From Epiperipatus broadwayi (taxonomy: Eukaryota > Onychophora > Udeonychophora > Euonychophora > Peripatidae), in contig JAQFVV010013397.1 of the NCBI GenBank assembly GCA_028023455.1, positions 64,001-128,000 of the forward strand: a DNA stretch of 64,000 nucleotides. The letters run 5' to 3'. Both the position numbers and the translations under genes were made by a program. The notes below the pieces were generated by a model. The model searched no databases and had not been told where the DNA came from. It saw only the letters and a program-made list of their open reading frames with translations. Each line of letters begins with the position of its first letter. The first letter of the stretch is position 1. This document shows, piece by piece, positions 38,501 to 51,127 of the stretch.

Positions 38501-39330
38501 CTCCGAATATATCAAAGCAACCTTTGGCATGCCATATGCTTGTATCTTATAGTTGTTAAAGTAAACCTTGTTTGTTCTCTAATAAATATCATGTCCCTCT
38601 GACAATCTAGTCGGAAGCATGCTAGGCATACCATGCAATTTGAAAGTATACTTTTGTATTTATTTTTTTGAATTAAAATACACTTTATAATAATCACACT
38701 CTAGTGACAATAATTTGTTAATGCACTGTAATCAGCGTATTTCGAATGCCTTTTTTTATCGCTAGACTTATTAAAAATATAATTAATTTCTGAATAAAAT
38801 ATTTTAATTAATAAAAGCTCTACCCCTTTCCCCAATCTCAAATTTGATTAAATAGGAGAAATGTATTTTAAGAAATTGTGCAAACAATAACTAAAACGAA
38901 ACAATTGAGCTGTATTTAAATAGTGATAAAACAATAGGGAAATCATGTATTTGTTTTGAATAAAGTTATTGTTTTATAAATGATTCTCATGAAAGACAAC
39001 CAGTGTTAAAGAAATGCGATTCAAAAAATTACAATAAAACAACATATAATCAACCAAAACCTTGATTCAATTTTTATATAAAAAGGTAAAACAATATTAT
39101 GCAGATATAAAAGATAGGACATATATATCGTAAACTTCATGGTTTAGTTTATATATATATATAGTTTTTTTAAAAATTATTACAAAAACTATTATGAATT
39201 TTAGAATGTAAACTTATTTATTTAAAATCTTTAATCATTAACATGTTGAAAACAATATAATTATAAGAAATGAAAACGTTATTTATTTGTTTATAGTAAA
39301 ATAATAAATTGACTATTTTTAAAATATTAA
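35557..39330. other. No recognisable gene
   Basis: Long AT-rich stretch. Only short frames (for example 38512-38697 minus) are present. No domain or repeat partner found by eye; highly decayed elements could be missed. Confidence 0.5.
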
Positions 39331-39344
39331 GTTGCCATAGAAAC
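39331..39344. promoter_or_regulatory. RFX X-box-like site
   Basis: GTTGCCATAGAAAC is close to the RFX transcription factor X-box (GTTNCCATNGNAAC), and a second half-site GTTGCCA lies at 39352. RFX sites commonly mark promoters of ciliary genes, but no such gene is visible next to it, so chance is possible. Confidence 0.3.
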
Positions 39345-40788
39345 GTGGCCGGTTGCCAGAGAATGAAGAGGGAAAAATCAGAGATCGTCTGCTTTTAAGA
39401 CTTGGAGGGATTTTGTGACTTATAAAAATTCAAAAAAAAAAAAAAAATTATTTTCACTTCTGTATACAATAGAAATAATGAAATAAAAATTTAATTAGAG
39501 GGTTTCACCCGCACCTTTCCATAAAAGTATCTTAATTGCGAAGCTGTAAGAAAATATATTAACATGAATAATACCTTTCTACCAAATCTAGACTTTATTG
39601 TGTACACTATAACTTGACATTTTAATATCATAAGAAAAATTATTAGTCAAGTCATAATTTTATGAAGAAATTACACAGGAAGAGAAAGATGTATACATTG
39701 GATATATCTAATTCCCTCAATCATAATGAACATTTAAAAAGGAATTTACTTGCAGAAATAATAACGTTATAATTTTCAATATTAAACTACATACATCATT
39801 ATGGTCAGAAATCTCAAATTTTAATTAGTCTTACTGTATAAGAAAATCTGAGATCAACAAAAAATAGTTAACTGAGGAAGACTCTTGCAATAATTTTCTT
39901 GAATAAAAATAATTTCAAATAATTTGTGTCATGTATATTCTTTATTTTATTATGTCAATGTAAATATAAACAATTTCATGGGCTATTATATTGTGTTAAA
40001 TTATTATAATAATTAATAATATTGTTGTTAATAAATTTTCTCATCAGAATTACAAGTAGCTTATTTTATTTTGCCTTAGAATAGAATAATTGTGGAGAGA
40101 ATAACGATCAGAAAATATGATTGAATCTGCATAATGTAGGACCAATCTGATCATTATCTGTGACTGATATTAAATAAATTTAATAAAGCAAAAAATTACT
40201 TAGATATCTGTATGCAGTTGGCCCGTTCGGTAATCATATTCACCTAGACTGAATTAATTCGTAAGCAGTTTATATATATTTTTTCCAAATAATTTATTAT
40301 AATTACGTTATTACATTATTATTTTTTTGTTTATCTTTTTTGTGTTAGTGGAGTGATTCCTATAATAATCTATATATATATTTAATGCATGATGGAAATT
40401 ATTGTACTGAACCAGATATATTGAAAAATCACAATATATTTTTATACCTATTTTATCAGAAGACTTTTTATACATTGTAATACTTTCATCATAAATCTTT
40501 GATTTAGACCAGTAAACTACATTAATGAATTAATTAACCAAAACAATAAATCAGACTAAAGAACTCCTAATGTTTTCAAACAACATTCATAATAACAAAA
40601 AAAAAGACTACCAACAATTTTTTTTTAATCTATTTATTGCAACCACAAAGTGAAAATGTTTTATAACAAAGGATCTATTTTTTTCTACACATTTTCTTTA
40701 TATATAGAATATAGATAAATGTACATTTTTACATTAAATAATTAGTTTTTTTTTCTAAATATATACTGCAGAAGATTTATTAGGAGAA

Positions 40789-40982
40789 TCAAAACAAAGA
40801 TTTAAATACTTCTAAATGCCAACCACAATTTGGATATCGTTTATTAAATGCAAGCCATCGATCCACACATTCTATATGGAAAATCTTCTATCACTTTCCT
40901 CTTCTTCAAATTATAATAAGCAAATGGAGCACTTTTCGAAGTATTCATCAGATTCGTCATTAGCTTTCCTCATTTTGTGAAT
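40789..40982 (-). pseudogene. RING-H2 exon resembling Arkadia/RNF111-family C-terminus, broken
   Basis: The minus strand reads DEYFEKCSICLL, then a TAA stop, EEEESDRR, and in the next frame IFHIECVDRWLAFNK then RYPNCGWHLEVFK, ending at TGA. Arkadia-type ubiquitin ligases end in EKC-x-ICL...RRLPCxHLFHxxCVDxWL...KxCPICR plus a short tail, so the order and C-terminal position agree. The central Cys-x-His block is lost, CPIC has become YPNC, and there is a frameshift. A TTTATGTTTAG acceptor-like sequence just upstream suggests a duplicated, intron-bearing copy rather than a processed one. AATAAA follows on the minus strand near 40772. Confidence 0.65.
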
Positions 40983-43797
40983 CTAAACATAAATTATAAA
41001 AGGATAAAAAAATAAACATATGCAAAATTAAAAATAGAATAAACAATAATGTAAATTTTATTAGTAATTAATATACATTATGCAAATAATAATAATAAAC
41101 ACCCAATGTGAATTTATATAGTTATAGGATTAGACTTTGGAGAGACAAGACCTTGGAATGATTCCAGTGCTGGCATTTCTGGAACTCATGGTCAATAAAG
41201 TCACTTGATGGTTAGGTTTTATAACAGTAATTAAGTAATGGGTTCAAAAAATGATAACCTTTCATGGCATATCATGTAAGTAGATACATTAACACAGAAA
41301 ACAAATGATCTCCTCATGAACTTCATACCTTATCATGATAAACTTCTAATTAAAGGCAACAAAATATGAAATTACTCAATAAAATTGTTATGTAAACAGT
41401 GGAGGTGTTATGGAGGTTAGCTGCCCTAGGACTACATAGGTGCTAATTCTAGGCTGTAAAAATGAGAAACAATTGTATAGTGTTAGCAACCATTGGAACA
41501 CCTCATTTGCCAAGTATACCCCCTACAGAACAATCTTGTTATTCATTTAGGCAATACAATAACTTCAAATTAACTTTGAGGGTATATTAAAATCAAAAAC
41601 GATTCTCTACATATTATTGTTCAGCACAATGTAATTCTACTTTAGGAAAGCCACTATTTTTCTAATTATGCATTCCTTTTCAAATTTCTTGAGTTTAAAT
41701 TTATTATTGAAAAAATGTATTGTAAACAGGCATGTGCTAAACGTTATTGCCCAATATTATTATATGTTTCTTAAAAGTTTTTGGAAAGAATTTTTCCAAA
41801 GGTTGAAAATAATCTATCTATAGAGTAGACAAGGTTTAGATCAGAAGTTGCTGTCACTATGTTTTGAATTTATATCTAGTATGTGAAAAGGCTTCTAACA
41901 CAAATTAAAAAGGAGGGCGACTTATTATTCATCTAATCTCAGATTACGATTTTTTTTTGAAAAAATTGGATGTCTTATAAAAGTTTTAAAATTATAAAGT
42001 GCAAAACTATCATTAATTTAATCGAAAAAAATGTTTTTAAAAAGAAATGAGTCATTAAATGGCCATAGTAGATACAAAACTAAACAGAACGGGCTATTGG
42101 GGGATTTTGATCTGTCATTACTTTATTTAAGAAATTCATCAATGATCTTTCTAAAAAATTCAAGGAATTTATTAGTTTCTCAAGAGATTATTTCCTAAAA
42201 TAGGGTATCTCAATAAAAATATAAAAAGATTGGAAACTTTTTTAAGGACTAGGTAGGGAGTTATTTACAAGTCAATGAATATAATATGCTCAATTTTTCA
42301 TCTAACCAATACAGCATTCCAAAACTTGAATATACTTTTCACAATAAGAGACTAAAACACTAGTCTACTTCATACTATTTTGGAAAACTTCTTCCCCAGA
42401 TTAGAAGTTGCTTTATAGAAATTGTATAACAAGTTGTAAAGTTGACCAGACTTGTTAAAACTCAAGATATAGGTTTGCTATCTAAGACTCATCTTAAATC
42501 AAGATCCATGTTTTGTATATTAAATCATGAATCTACAATTGAAGAATTGTGGAATAAAAATGAATGTTTTATGTTATTCCAAACAAATGTATTCCACTTA
42601 ATCCAACTAAGACCAGCTAGATTTGATTTGTTTTGGTGCAACTGCAGTGTTAACAACATATTCAGGACACTTCAAAATTATTATATCCATTTGCTTCACA
42701 AATGGCATTTATTAAATACTGATCTATGTAAAGGTGGGCAAATACAAAGTAAAAATAACATAGTTAATGGCTGCCGAATTTATAGTTACTAATGAATAAT
42801 TTAATATAACTAGTGATCTCCTGCTTGAAATTTCCCAAAGTTTCTTTATGATATGTTGTTAATAGGTAAGCTGTGAGAAAAATATTCCATATTCTAAATA
42901 AATAAATAAAATATATTTTTTAAAAGTTTTTCTTATTGTTAAACAAATCAAGTGTAACTGTATGAAACAATGGACTACAAATAAATTATCTAAGTTTTTA
43001 GCAACAATTCCATGTAGTCTCTAGTAGTCTTCAAAATAATTTGAAAAACCTTTTTGTTAATTTTCTTTTCTTTGTCAATATATTTAACAGTAGTTTCTGA
43101 TAAAAGCATTATCTGGAAAAAATATTAAGAGCAATATAAAGTAAAATACCTATCTATTCAACTATCTATATTGCATTTTCTTTTTAATTGTTTCTTTACA
43201 ACGCTGTGTCTAGATTCAACTTTATTATCTTGAATCTAGATTTGTAAAAAGTCCCAAAAAAATCCAACAGAAAACTAAAATAAAATAAGGCATTTTTCCA
43301 TCACTATACATCAGTATCGATAAGTAATTTGTCGGTGGGAAAGTGGATTGTTAACCTACATGTTTTTTGACTAATAACTATTGAAAAATAATACAAGATT
43401 TTGGAGAATGATAGACAGATGTATCATAAACAAATAAATAATTGTAGAATGGAAACTAAAAATTTACCAATTGATAAAGAAATCATTTGATACAATAAAA
43501 TTATTTTAAAATGATATTTATATCATATAAAATTCAGTTTTTCCCAAATACAGAATGCTATTGTGTAAAATAATAATTTTAATTCTCTTTCTCACTCTGG
43601 AATAAATAGAAAACTTCTTTCTCCTCAATCTCCGGATCGTAGGGAGTTTGGTTTAACTTCAAATTTATGCAGTTTGTTGAGTGTTAATTAACAATTACTT
43701 TTATATTTATTTTTCAGTATAAATGACTAACCTTCTTGAATGGACAATCTATCCTATCATCATTAGAGATCTACATATGTGAATAGGGGGTCCCCAA
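40983..43797. other. No recognisable gene
   Basis: The 116-codon frame at 42442-42792 (plus) has no recognised domain and AT-biased codons, and I do not call it a gene. Earlier exons of the Arkadia-like pseudogene could lie here but were not found. Confidence 0.5.
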
Positions 43798-43830
43798 CAG
43801 TGGACGTCAGGCAAAATGGACAGCAATCTA
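43798..43830 (+). mobile_element. hAT-type terminal sequence (solo end)
   Basis: AGGGGGTCCCCAACAGTGGA resembles CAGGGGTCCCCAAC-type hAT termini. No opposite end was seen. Low confidence. Confidence 0.3.
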
Positions 43831-45140
43831 CACATTCAAATGCATCTGTACATAGATTAAATTAGTCAGATTCATGGTCTTTTAAAATCATTCTTTATTT
43901 TTAACTTTTGTATTTAGTAATTGGTAAATGATGGAAGACAAATCACAACTACATTTAGTTATTGAAGTGGTAGAAAGTCATCCTTCACATCAGCAATACA
44001 TGCAGTCAATTATTGTCAAACCATTTTTTGTTGTTATTAAATGTTATTAAACTTGTTTTAAATCTAATCTGATCTCTGGCTTATCATGATTAGTATGCAT
44101 TCCCTTAAAAATAGCATATAATTTAAAACACGCACATACTCACATAACTCTACATATAGTGATATTTGAAAGATCCTTAAAGAGCATGTTAATTCACTAC
44201 TTATCTATTTAGAGATGCAATAATTGTTGCACTGGCCAATTCAATCCGTAAAGAGAGTCAAATGTGATTATTCCTTCAAATACTGGGGTATAATGAGGTC
44301 AGAAGTGGGATGTGATATGGATGAAATAACCCAAATTGCATATAGATTTAATGAGTAAACATAGAGCTAGCCCATTGGAAGTAGATGCAATCATAGGTTG
44401 AGCACTTCATCGTTCCATCACCAGAATCCTACTTGAAGACTCAAAGATTGGCCATAGATGTGTTTCTCCTATCTTGCAGTATGTCATCCAGTCTGTTACA
44501 GTATGTTCCATAATATGCGACTTTTTATCCAAGTATAGTTCTTCATTTTGTCTGTTTACTGGATTTTTAATATTCTACAGAAAAAATACTTTTCAAAAGA
44601 TTAATCATCTTTCCATTTTTAAAAACAAATTATGTGGTTGGTTTCAAAGGTATCCTTAATGTCCAATTAGAATGAGGCTTTTATGTGAGAATTTCCACAC
44701 TATTTTGATTTACAATCAATTATTCGCTATAACGATCTTTTGGGAAAAAAACTATTTTTGACAACCATTTGTAAAACTGATACTTCACTAAATTTATAAC
44801 ATCCAAAAGTGAAATAGCAATATTCATGCTAAAAATGTACAATACCGAATTTATTCATTATACACAACACAGTTTACAATATTTCAATACTTTTAATAGT
44901 ATTTTGATTATGAACTTTAAAATATTGATAAGACTATCATTGCTTCATAAATTGTGTATCCAAAGGAAAGATTTTCATTGTTAATGTGTATAAAAGAAAC
45001 AAAATGTGTTTAATTCGGTATAATAAATAATTGAAATCATATTTTGGTCAAGTACTACAAATATATGTATTAATATTATTATGCATTAATATTACATTTC
45101 TTAGATATAAACATAGAAACATATATTTTAAACTCAAATC

Positions 45141-45712
45141 ATGGCAGCAACTAATATCACCAAACACCACATCACTATTTTAAACTATGGGTCAAGGAAA
45201 CATCAGAAACATCAACAATTAAGGCAATATTTCATCAACGCAATGGATAAGGATGCCAATGAAATAACTTCATAATATTGCAAGGACTTCAGTAGAAAAA
45301 AGCTATTCACTTTATAGGCAAATCATGGACAGAGATTGTTAATACAATTCAATCTCATGTGGAAGGAAATCTGTTTGCAACTCATTACCATCACCAAAGT
45401 CCAAAAACGAATCTACTGCAATTGTACAGAAACCCATACTTGACTTAACCAAGAAAGCAGGATTTAAAGAAGTTGATGAAGACAATATTGGAATCACACA
45501 GAACAAATTATTAATGAGAAATGAATGTAACTGGATGATGAAAAAAAGAAAAACAATGAAGAAAGGATAACCAACAAGCCAGTAGAGAAGAATCTAGGCA
45601 TCAAAAACTGAAAGTATTTATTTCGCATCAGGAGGCCATGAATAGCATTTTGAATTAATTTGCCTCTGAATTATAATACAGCATTAAATTCAAAAGTGTC
45701 TTAAGTCAAATA
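45141..45712 (+). pseudogene. Tigger/pogo transposase remnant, unit 1
   Basis: Plus-strand frames give ISPNTTSLF-TMGQGNIRNI, matching the Tigger block LPPNTTSLLQPMDQGVIxxFK. Then come a YFINAMDKD helix, SWTEIVNTIQSHVEGNLFA (pattern SWxEVxxxTLxxxWKKL), KKAGFKEVDEDNIGI with KLLMRNE (pattern GFxDVxEEDIxELL...ELTNEDL), and a C-terminal VFISHQEAMNSIL segment. Frameshifts and stops are frequent and the catalytic Asp part of the DDD domain is not found upstream. The unit 1/2 identity step near 45135 lies at its left border. Confidence 0.7.
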
Positions 45713-46268
45713 GTATAACGTCATAGGATGTTGTATTTAATAAAATTCAATCATTTGTTCTAGATTTTTCTCTGGAGATCCTCAGCCATCATAGTGTATC
45801 TCCCCCCAAAAAAACAAGTTAATAAAAGAATTTAGATAATAATGATAATATTTATAATGAGCAACTGATTAAATGATCAGGCAAAAAACTGGATAATTAC
45901 GATGGATGAATGGATCACAGGAAAGAACAAATTTAAGCGAAGTGTTTTGGATGTAGATTTAGGTTACATTATCATATATACATTAATAATATTTACTGAG
46001 GCTATAACCTCGATAATATGCGTATAAAATGCGATAGTAGGGACCTCTACAGGTGTTTTAACCAGAAGCTTACGCTATGGAAGAAAACTACATAATCAAT
46101 GTGCGTTTAATAAATTTATAATTACATATATACATTATATAATTTAAGTATATACCTGAATAATATACATAACAAGCTCCGCACAAGCATATAATGTACA
46201 TTAATAGTTTTTTAAATTATTATAGATATTAGTTATTCAGTTGCTTGTTAATATAATATTAACAGTAT

Positions 46269-46711
46269 CAGGGGTGTCCAACAAGTCGATCGTGATCCAC
46301 CGGTCGATCGCGAGGCCAATCTGGCAAGAGCTGTCGGGTAATAAGTGAAACAAATTAAATCAAGATTTTCAAGGTTTTTTGTTATTTTTGTTTTTGTTCT
46401 AATTTTTTCCAATTCTAGATAGGTGAAGTCCACTAAGTAGTATCATTATTGAAAATAATATTTTTAATCTTAATTTAATGTAGCTAATTTGAATTAATAA
46501 ATATTGTTAATAATTACTCATGTTGCTTTAATTCCGCCGGACATGAGTTTTTTGTCCCGTTAAATAATTATTTTTTACTAGGTAGATATATAAAAATGGT
46601 ATGAATTTCACACCTCCCTCCACTTAGACTGCGCCTATGACAACAAGTCGATCGCAAAACATTTTAAAAATAAAAAGTAGATCTTATGTACACAAAAGTT
46701 GGCCACCCCTG
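46269..46711. mobile_element. hAT-type MITE, 443 bp, unit 1
   Basis: Inverted ends CAGGGGTGTCCAAC and GTTGGCCACCCCTG (one mismatch) with subterminal ACAAGTCGATCG repeats, typical of non-autonomous hAT elements. The interior is AT-rich with no transposase. Flanking 8-mers (AACAGTAT and GTGTATAT) match poorly, so the expected 8-bp target duplication has decayed. A minus-strand frame across it simply translates the terminal repeat. Confidence 0.8.
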
Positions 46712-48846
46712 GTGTATATTATATCTAAAGTAACTAGACGATTTTTTCATCATAGAAAAGTCTTATAACTATTTGCTTTTCATATGATATTCTTGTTTTA
46801 CGATGAGTTTTGGGGGACCAATAGTCCGTTCTAATTAAAATAAAGGTGTATTTATATTCTTGCTTCATTCCTGGTTTACTAACCCATACAATGGCCAGAA
46901 TTTTTCATTTTGTTATTTGATCCTCAAATATGAAAAAAGTTTAATATTTCTTGCTGAGCCAAACCTTTATGTGCTTTATTACTGCTATTGTATATACTAT
47001 TGCTGTGATATAAAGATATTTTATATTATATCATATGATTCATTTTATTATTATATACAGACATACATAAACAAGTTTGCATAGGTTCAAATATTCAGAT
47101 GTTTCTGAATTAAAATTGTTATCTGGGTTCTGTAAAGAAAAGTTAATATGGCTAGCAGGTGACTGCAAAACTTTTTTAAAAAATAGACTGGGATAGCTGT
47201 TACAGTATTTTTGTCTTGTAAGATCATTGATAAATCGAGCTTACAATAGATTAATAGATAAAGCAAAACAGTGTGAATTATTGCTTCTTTATTTAAAATA
47301 TATTGATTTCAAATCTTATGTGACAATACAAAATATAAGTTGCTGATATCTTATTGAAAAAAGCAATAAAATGAATAGTTTTCAGATAGAATCATGAAAA
47401 TATAAAAATTCAAACCGTTCGTGTAGTAATTTCTGTCTTCTTCTGCTCTGCTCTGCGGCTGTAGACGTTCATAAATGGTTTTCGGGTCAACATCTAATGA
47501 AAAAAAATACATATTTTATTGTAATTTGTAAAATAAGTTATTAAAGAGGAAAAATTTTCAAAACATTTCCTTTAATATACGGTAAAAGATTCTATTGATA
47601 TAGACAAAAATAATGCAGGAACCAAATACATTTACTGCAACACAACAATACATTAATATATGTAAGATATAATATAGCATTCAAGAAGTCCAATGTAGGA
47701 CAAATTACTTCTCAATAGTTGTCGTAGATGAACTGAAAAGTACCACCACATTTTGTAGATGACAGATGATGAACCTTTGGCCAGTATTGTATTCATTCTT
47801 TTATTCTTTATTTAAACAGTTAGATACCCAATTACCAACCACTATTGGATGATTATCTGATTTGGCTATAAACAGTCTATCTTCAAACCTAGAGTCCAGA
47901 AGAAAGCAAGTAAGCATACTAAAATGTATGAGGCCAGACTGTATCGAAAAGATTTGCATTTATTACTTGTAAATTGAACAATACATATAATAATCTAGCC
48001 ATTCATCTGGCGACTGGATAATTGAAATGCAATAATATAATACCGAATAGTTCATATGTCTATAGATAGACAAATAAATAAATAGACAGCTAGTTAGTCA
48101 TTTCTAACTCCACTATTTCTTAAAGTTTTTTGTTTTTAATAACTATACTTATTTTTAATTCCCTGTAATTTTAGACCGCCATTTACAAGCAATTTTTATA
48201 TAAGTCACAATGGTAATCACACGTTTCTTAAATGAGTCGAATTAGATTTCTCTGAAGTTGCTAATGCACTATCAGCCTTTACTCATTTCTTCCAGTTACA
48301 CATGTCTGGTTTTCACATTACTCCACCCCCTCACTATTTATCACTCATCATTTAAACAGTTTTGCAATCAATTTATTAACATTGCTAATTTGCATATTCT
48401 GAGATTTTATTAAATTCAAATTAACCAGTTGCCATTTGCAGTTATTCTAATTCTTTTTTCTGCATACAATTAATTCTAGAGTGACTCCATTGACTGTACT
48501 GACCAGCTTATACACAAACATATACTTTATTAATAAATACATAACTAATCATATCATTAATCCATGAAATCAACTGACATAAATGATTTTGAATTATGTA
48601 AAAACGTGATGAGATTTTAGCTAATGAACAAAATGGTCAAATATTATATTAAACAAATAAGAATGCAGCGCAAAAGCATAAACGGAGGGCTGGAACTGCA
48701 TTAAATAAAATCACTTATGATACCGTCCCATGACTACATGCATTCTACATGAAATAAATATGTATATTATAATGCAAATTATTTACATTGTAATGGATCT
48801 CAGATCTTGGATTATTATCGTCGAAGCCCTGAATTGGAAAGTTAAT

Positions 48847-49846
48847 TGTAATGGAAAGTATATACTATAAAGAGAAATAAAATCGCTCCAATCATTGGAC
48901 AGCAATTGTAATGGAAAGTGCATATTATCTTAAGATTTCGCGTTGTTTATTTATATATAATATGTAGTGAATTAATGTGAAGGTGTTTTAAGCTTTATTT
49001 CGGAATGCTCGAGTCTGACTTATTTATATATAAATTTAAGTGTAGAAGAAGGTGGGTTCTATCTTTCTCTTGTGTTCTGGCTTGTGTTCTTGAATTGAGA
49101 GTTCCACATGCAGTCATTATTACATCTGATTGGCTGTCACATAAGCATTTTTAAGGTGCTTCTGTCGAAGGTTTTAGCCTTTCACATTATTCTTAAGATT
49201 TTAAATAAATTTATTGGGGCTTAGTTAATCATAGTATCACATTGTGCAGCCAATTGTAATAAAAAACTCTACAACCATTGCTGTCGGCTTAACCATCAGG
49301 TAAATAGACAGCAGAAACCAAATGATTATACAAAGTTTAATAGAATTAACAGTCGGATAAATGATAGTACATATATATAGTTATAAGACAATTAAGTTTA
49401 ACTTACGAACGCTGGCCATGAAGGCATACAAAAAAACATAATATAGGCCGGTGAGGCCTGCAAAGTTCCTAGGTCCACTTTTTAACCTTCAGTGGTGGAA
49501 TTCACTGGGTTTGTTCCGTCGCTAAGTTAAAACTCTTGACCTTCGTGTGCATTCAATGAGTTCTCCGCTACAAGTGCTGCTTAGTTATTTTTTGTTCCTT
49601 CTTTTTTCTTGTTAAGGAATGTTTCAGAAACCAATTAATTTTCAGCTATTGTCTACTTTTAGTAATCAGCACTTTTAATCTAGCTCCTTAATTAGTTTGA
49701 TCTGAAGCACTTATCTTTAATAGCGTACCAAATTTAATTACAAAATTCCTGTCTATTTCTTTTAATAAAACTTATTTTAATAAAACATTAATTATTATAT
49801 AGTATAATTTTCTTTTAACAAAACATTATTATACACATATATAGCA
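48847..49846 (-). repeat. LTR-like segment 3' of the integrase, unit 1
   Basis: The minus strand starts TGCTATATATG right after a purine-rich GGTGAAGG tract (49847-49856, polypurine-tract-like), which follows the integrase stop, and ends TTTCCATTACA. TG...CA ends and this placement fit the 3' LTR of a minus-strand gypsy element. Its inner 48847-49274 is homologous to 50967-51127 on the other side of the integrase. It includes a 252-bp insertion at 48939-49190. The LTR assignment is inference. Confidence 0.5.
48928..49201. mobile_element. 252-bp insertion with 11-bp target-site duplication, unit 1
   Basis: TCTTAAGATTT occurs at 48928-48938 and 49191-49201, bounding 252 bp that are absent from the homologous sequence at 50967-51127. 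Empty-site comparison thus supports an insertion. It has no terminal inverted repeats or coding content. A solo LTR or SINE-like element is possible; family not recognised. Confidence 0.7.
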
Positions 49847-49860
49847 CCTTCACCACTTCA

Positions 49861-50960
49861 GAAATTATGGTTTCTGAAGTCTTACATAGTCTTTTAAGTA
49901 AGCGGGTTCTTTTCTTGTTCTCGAAGATCTGCGTGGAGATGTTTTCTCTTCTAATGGCGTTTTGTTAGTCTCTTGATCGTCGTATTTCTCTTCTACTGGT
50001 GTTTCATTGGCTCCTTCAGTTTCTTGATCATTGGAATTCTCTTCGCATTTGGGAATGCGTGGTGCTGCCGTACTTCCGGTTTGCACTAATTCTTCTCGAC
50101 GTCTCACATGATTTATATGCTTGCGCATTGTTTTTCCAGTTTCTGCATCTACAAGTATTATTTGTTTTGACAGTATTTCTTTTACGAAGGCCTTCACCCA
50201 GTGTTTCCTTATGACGTCTCTAACCCAGACTTTTTCTCCTTTGGAGTAAATAGTATCTCCAGTGTTGCTTTGGTAATGTGTAAAGTTTTGTTCTGGGTGG
50301 ATTAACGATAGTTTCGTGCGTAGTTTCCGTCCGAAAATTAATTCTGCAGGAGATTTGCCTGTAGCACACGGAGTACTATGTTGATATAATAAGGCAGAAT
50401 GTAAGGTGTCTTGTATATTTGCAGTGCCTTCCTTCCGCAACGTTTGCTTCAAAGTTTGTACTGCCTTTTCTGCAATACCATTGGACTCCGGGTGATATGG
50501 GGGTGTGGCTAAGTGTTTAATTCCCCATTCTGTGAGAAATTCTTCAAATTTAGTGGATGTGAAACTGGTACCATTGTCAGACACAATTGTTTCAGGAATC
50601 CCATGAAAAGCAAAAATCTCCTTCAGTTTTGCGATTGTTTCTTCGGTATTGGTGTTTTTCACTACTCTATATTCCGTCCACTTTGAATAAGCGTCGATCA
50701 CTACCAAAAATATAAAGCCATGAAACGGTCCAGCGTGGTCAATGTGAATACGGCTCCATGCTCTTTCAGCTGCCGGCCAAGCAGCATATGTTTTCTCATG
50801 CATATTTGCATTTACTTGGCAACTTTCACATGATTTCACATATTTCTCTATATCAATATTTATTGCGGGCCACCATATGTAACTACGAGCCAGAGTTTTG
50901 GCCCGCACTATCCCAGGATGACCATGATGAATTCAGTGAAGAATCAACGAAGATGGGAAA
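49861..50960 (-). pseudogene. Ty3/gypsy integrase, nearly intact, unit 1
   Basis: An open frame of 347 codons from an internal Met (50908 to 49865). Upstream the same frame gives LH-stop-IHHGHPGIVRAK, the HH half of the HHCC zinc finger with a single stop; CESCQ supplies the CC. The catalytic core is complete: HIDHAGP (Asp), SDNGTSF (Asp), then 35 residues to the Glu of SNGIAEKAV. A C-terminal EKVWVRDV...HVRRRE domain and a charged tail follow. Sequence style fits K02A2.6/mag-like gypsy. No RT, RNase H or gag precede it: sequence switches to the LTR-like repeat about 50 bp upstream, so it cannot be an autonomous element. Confidence 0.85.
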
Positions 50961-50966
50961 GCCAAT

Positions 50967-51127
50967 TGTAATGGAAAGTATATATGTATAAAGAGAAATA
51001 AAATCGCCCCAATCGTTGGACTGCAATTGTAATGGAAAGTGTATATTTACAATTTAAATAAATTTTTGGAGGCTGGGTTAATCATAGTGTCACATTGTGG
51101 AGCCAATTGTAATGGAAAACTTTACAA
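50967..51127 (-). repeat. Second LTR-like fragment, unit 1
   Basis: Homologous to 48847-49274 minus the 252-bp insertion. Between it and the integrase is AACGAAGATGGGAAAGCCA, whose minus-strand complement starts TGGC two bases from the LTR end, as a tRNA primer-binding site would. ATTGTAATGG recurs at about 50966, 51034, 51105 and 51171, so the fragment is itself built of ~70-bp subrepeats. Only the R/U5-like end is present. Confidence 0.5.

Noticed and set aside
40920-40955. Hammerhead candidate (CTGATGA ... CGAAA on the minus strand)
   Set aside because: Only 7 bases separate the motifs, no stem II or stem I forms, and the sequence is explained as the RING pseudogene coding region.
42442-42792. 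116-codon plus-strand frame as a gene
   Set aside because: No recognisable domain, no neighbouring exon or signal, and length is not exceptional for an AT-rich window of this size.
46248-46433. 61-codon minus-strand frame conserved in all three 7.5-kb units
   Set aside because: Its C-terminal half is the translation of the hAT terminal repeat, and it is conserved only because the units are recent duplicates.
46860-47084. 74-codon plus-strand frame identical in three units
   Set aside because: Identity reflects recent duplication; no domain, no upstream signals and low-complexity Tyr/Ile composition.
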